From Propionivibrio hellwigii (GTDB taxonomy: Bacteria > Pseudomonadota > Gammaproteobacteria > Burkholderiales > Rhodocyclaceae): a stretch of 64,000 nucleotides of DNA. Shown piece after piece: positions 61,603-64,000 of this stretch; the stretch's first letter is position 1; each line of letters starts with the position of its first letter. Both the position numbers and the translations under genes were made by a program. Under the pieces are notes generated by a model that was not told the DNA's origin, searched no databases, and worked only from the letters and a program-made list of their open reading frames with translations. The stretch spans positions 1,364,001 through 1,428,000 of the forward strand of contig NZ_JBEUWX010000002.1 in assembly GCF_041770905.1 (NCBI RefSeq). The letters are read 5' to 3'.

Positions 61603-61669
61603 AGTGTTGCGCGGCCTTGTCGTACGCCCTGTACTGTCTGCGGCGGCGGATTGAACGTCTACGACGGCT

Positions 61670-62460
61670 GCCCGGAAGCCCGCGTCCTTTGGGCGTTTCA
61701 GAGGGGGCATCGCTGGAACCCGCGTCAATTGAGCATTTGCGGAAAGGCATCGCTGAAACCCTTATCCCACGTGGGGTTCGGGCCTGCTCCATCGCTACCG
61801 GCGTCTGCCTGCATTGCGCGTTAAGCAGGCAGCGTCTGCGCTCGGTGCGCTGAACGTCTGTCGCGTCGGAACATCCGCGGCGAATACCCATCCGCAGTAG
61901 CTGCCCGGAAGCCCGCGTCCTTTTGGCGTTTCAGAGGGGGCATCGCTGGAACCCGCGTCCCTTGGGCATTTGCGGGAAGGCATCGCTGAAACCCTTATTC
62001 CACGCGGGGTTCGGGCCTGCCCCATCGCTACCGGCGTCTGCCTGCATTGCGCGTTAAGCGCGGCAGCGTCTGTGTGCGGCGGGCTGGACGTCTGTGGCGT
62101 CGGAACATCCGCGGCGAATACCCATCAGCAGTAGCTGCCCGGAAGCCCGCGTCCTTTGGGCGTTTCAGAGGGGGCAGCGCTGGAACCCGCGTCAATTGGG
62201 CATTTGCGGGAAGGCATCGCTGAAACCCTTATTCCACGCGGGGTTTGGGCCCGCCCCATCGCTACCGGCGTCTGCCTGCATTGCGCGTTAAGCGCGGCAG
62301 CGTCTGCGCACGGTGCGCTGAACGTCTGTGGCGTCCGAACATCCGCATCGAATACCCATCCGCAGTAGCTGCCGGGAAGCCCGCGTCCTTTGGGCGTTTC
62401 AGAGGGGGCATTGCTAAAACCCGCGTCAATTGCGCATTTCAGACAGGGCATCGCTGAAAC
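61670..62460. repeat. Tandem array of a 233-234-bp unit, about 3.4 copies
   Basis: The landmark GCCCGGAAGCCCGCGTCC (or a near copy) appears at 61670, 61903, 62137 and 62371, giving periods of 233, 234 and 234 bp. Each unit has three CCC-core-GGG modules (cores near GCGTCCTTT, GCGTCAATT and TTATTCCACGC), then a TACCGGCGTCTGCCTGCATT block and GAACATCCGCGGCGAATACC block. Copies differ by scattered substitutions. Period 234 being a multiple of 3 creates parallel open frames, but none is a convincing protein. Confidence 0.88.
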
Positions 62461-62529
62461 CAGGCGAACGGCAGGGCTGGTTTCCGGCGGCCTGACGGCC
62501 CAATCCGTTTGCCGACGGCATCACGCCTA

Positions 62530-63075
62530 TTACAGCGCCGCCAGCCAGGCCAGATAGTCCGCCGCGCTCCGCGCTACCGCCTGCTGCGCGGCTTCGCTGT
62601 ACCCTGCGTTGCTGTCTATCGTATGGAAGGTAAACGGCGGGCGGTAATCCGCGTTGCAGTATTTCGCCGTGAGTTCAAACGGGCGCAGCGCTTCGGCAAC
62701 GGTGCAGCCAACGGCACCGTCTGCGCGGTAGTCTCCGGCAGGCGCGCCGAGCGAAACGGCGAGCGCGATTTTTCTGCCTGTTAGCGCTTTGCCTGTCGAG
62801 CCGTATGCCCAGCCATAGGTCAGCACTTCATCGATCCACTGCTTCAGCAACGGCGGGCAGTTAAACCAGTACACGGGAAACTGCCACACCAGCGCATCGT
62901 GGGTTTCTACCAATGTCTGTTCGGCGGCCACGTCAATCTTGCCCTGGGGGTAGACGGCGTAGAGTTCGTGAACCGTGAAGCGATCGGCGTGCTGCTTGAG
63001 CGCGGCCACCCAGTGTTTATTAACGGTGGATTGAGCAAGATTGGGATGGGCAAGAATGATCAGGGTTTTAGGCAT
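62530..63075 (-). CDS. NAD(P)H-dependent oxidoreductase (flavodoxin-fold quinone reductase type)
   Basis: A 181-residue protein; the ATG at 63075 has GAGGAG 8 nt upstream. It has LIILAHPNLAQSTVNK, the FMN loop and the WQFPVYWFNCPPLLKQWIDEVLTYGWAYG signature of the MdaB/KefF/NQO family, and GAPAGDYRA. These flavoproteins reduce quinones by two electrons using NAD(P)H. It follows the tandem repeat and is convergent with nothing; the alpha/beta hydrolase gene upstream is on the same strand. Confidence 0.92.
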   Translation of the reverse strand: MPKTLIILAHPNLAQSTVNKHWVAALKQHADRFTVHELYAVYPQGKIDVAAEQTLVETHDALVWQFPVYWFNCPPLLKQWIDEVLTYGWAYGSTGKALTGRKIALAVSLGAPAGDYRADGAVGCTVAEALRPFELTAKYCNADYRPPFTFHTIDSNAGYSEAAQQAVARSAADYLAWLAAL

Positions 63076-63233
63076 GGCAATCTCCTCGAATGAAGTGAAA
63101 TAAAAGCGCCGGGCCGGTATTTCCATCGGGCCGGCCGACATCTCGCCCAGCGCTGCCCGGTTTTGCGAAACGGCCGGGGCACGGGCGCTCAGCTACAGGA
63201 TAACGGGATCGTGGATTGCCGGGCCTGGACATT

Positions 63234-63989
63234 TCAGGCAACCGGAAAAAACGCCTTAACTGCGGCCCACACCATTTCGGGCTGTTCTTTCATCGCTTCG
63301 TGCGCGGCAAAAGGCACATTCATCAGATGCACATCCGGCAGTTCGCCGGCAAGCGCCGCCCAATCGGCAAAGGCGTAGAGAAAATCCGCTTCGCCGCGGA
63401 TCGCCAGCACGGGCGCTTTGATTTTGCGCATGGCTTCATTCGGATACCCGCTTGCGCGTTCGTCCAGCCACATGGCTTTCAGGCTGGCCGCCATTTTGTC
63501 CACGTCGGGCGCAGGATTGCATGCCTGGTAGGCCGCCAGCTGATCGGGCAAATTTTCTTTGAGAAATTTTGCGTCTATCGCTTCGAACATCGGGCGATTT
63601 CCGGCCAGATGGTCTTTGTGCCAATCGGCACCCACGGTAATGATCTTTTGCACATTTTCATCTTCTGCGCCGAGACGGTAGGCGGTTGTCCCGCCGTCGC
63701 TGAAGCCAAACAGGCTGTATGCACCAACGCCGAGCCGACGCAGGATGCAACGCACGTCATCGGCCGCCTGGGCATAGGTCAGCGCGACGTCGCCAAAGGT
63801 GGAACGCCCGTGTCCGCGGGTATCCACAGCAATCACGCGAAACCTTTCCTGCAAGCGCGGCAGCAGCGGAGAAAAATCGTCTATCGATCCCAAACCACCG
63901 TGCAGCAGCACGAGTATGGGCGCTTGCACCTGTCCGCCGGTTTGGTAATGCAGGCGTGCGCCCTGGTATTCAAGCGTCTGGGATAACAT
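63234..63989 (-). CDS. Alpha/beta-fold hydrolase
   Basis: A 251-residue hydrolase with LVLLHGGLGSIDDF (oxyanion HGG), VIAVDTRGHGRS, the nucleophile motif GFSDGG (Ser in LFGFSDGGTTAYR), Asp in IRGEADFLYAF and His in AAHEAMKEQ. A GGAG site precedes the ATG at 63989, so the gene is complete at the right edge. Substrate unknown; resembles the BioH/haloperoxidase-like esterases. Confidence 0.92.
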   Translation of the reverse strand: MLSQTLEYQGARLHYQTGGQVQAPILVLLHGGLGSIDDFSPLLPRLQERFRVIAVDTRGHGRSTFGDVALTYAQAADDVRCILRRLGVGAYSLFGFSDGGTTAYRLGAEDENVQKIITVGADWHKDHLAGNRPMFEAIDAKFLKENLPDQLAAYQACNPAPDVDKMAASLKAMWLDERASGYPNEAMRKIKAPVLAIRGEADFLYAFADWAALAGELPDVHLMNVPFAAHEAMKEQPEMVWAAVKAFFPVA

Positions 63990-64000
63990 GGTGGCACTCC

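Noticed and set aside
61617..62457. Overlapping short frames across the 234-bp array
   Set aside because: They appear in parallel only because the period is a multiple of three; no start signal or family supports translation.

Overview
The window looks like chromosomal DNA of a moderately GC-rich betaproteobacterium, most likely Rhodocyclales or a near relative. This rests on the glrK/qseG-like/glrR operon, the 6S RNA of betaproteobacterial type next to zapA, the RstAB, DctSR-like, DsbB and DsbD proteins, and a Na+-pumping decarboxylase module. The species cannot be named from sequence reading alone. Two small segments (an AT-rich Campylobacter-like cassette and a Neisseriaceae-type uptake-sequence match) hint at a host-associated, perhaps oral, habitat; that is inference.

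Layout. 1-4.2 kb: a partial gene on the minus strand, then a GlrK-lipoprotein-GlrR envelope-stress operon. 4.2-5.2 kb: YvcK/CofD-like protein on the minus strand. 5.3-12.3 kb: a compact plus-strand unit of a TIR-TM-WD40 protein, a membrane protein with two RCK-like Rossmann folds and a C-terminal RyR domain, and a phage NinX/DUF2591-like small protein, followed by a beta-CASP ribonuclease. This is the best candidate for an undescribed conflict or signalling system. 12.5-18.3 kb: valS, then small membrane proteins, one split by an IS1380-family element with a clean 4-bp target duplication. 18.3-19.3 kb: repeats. 19.3-27.8 kb: dsbB, rstAB, an MscS-type channel, an RsmB-type rRNA methyltransferase, a DUF3108 protein and purN. 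27.9-29.9 kb: an AT-rich cassette with a YwqK-family gene, bounded by 35-bp inverted repeats and interrupting a lipoprotein gene downstream of dedA. 30-37 kb: dedA, a DctSR-like two-component system, and the beta, biotin-carrier (duplicated) and delta subunits of a Na+-translocating acyl-CoA/oxaloacetate decarboxylase without its carboxyltransferase. 37.3-39.4 kb: an EF-G paralogue. 39.5-41 kb: repeats. 41-50 kb: lytic transglycosylase, SSS symporter, VanZ protein, alpha/beta hydrolase, cutA-dsbD, a GDT1-type transporter, 6S RNA, zapA and a ZapB-like gene. 50-64 kb: rhodanese, nudC, aroD, patatin lipoprotein, NodT-type outer-membrane channel, alkD, two ABC-2 permeases with no ATPase nearby, a PstS-like membrane-anchored protein, a 234-bp tandem repeat, a quinone-reductase-like flavoprotein and an alpha/beta hydrolase.

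The intergenic DNA is unusually rich in repeats of several families: roughly 45 short modules in which CCC and GGG bracket a small set of interchangeable 9-11 nt cores; a MITE-like element of about 110 bp in at least four copies; a long repeat of about 370 bp in inverted copies; and the 234-bp tandem array. No tRNA, rRNA, CRISPR array or replication origin was recognised.
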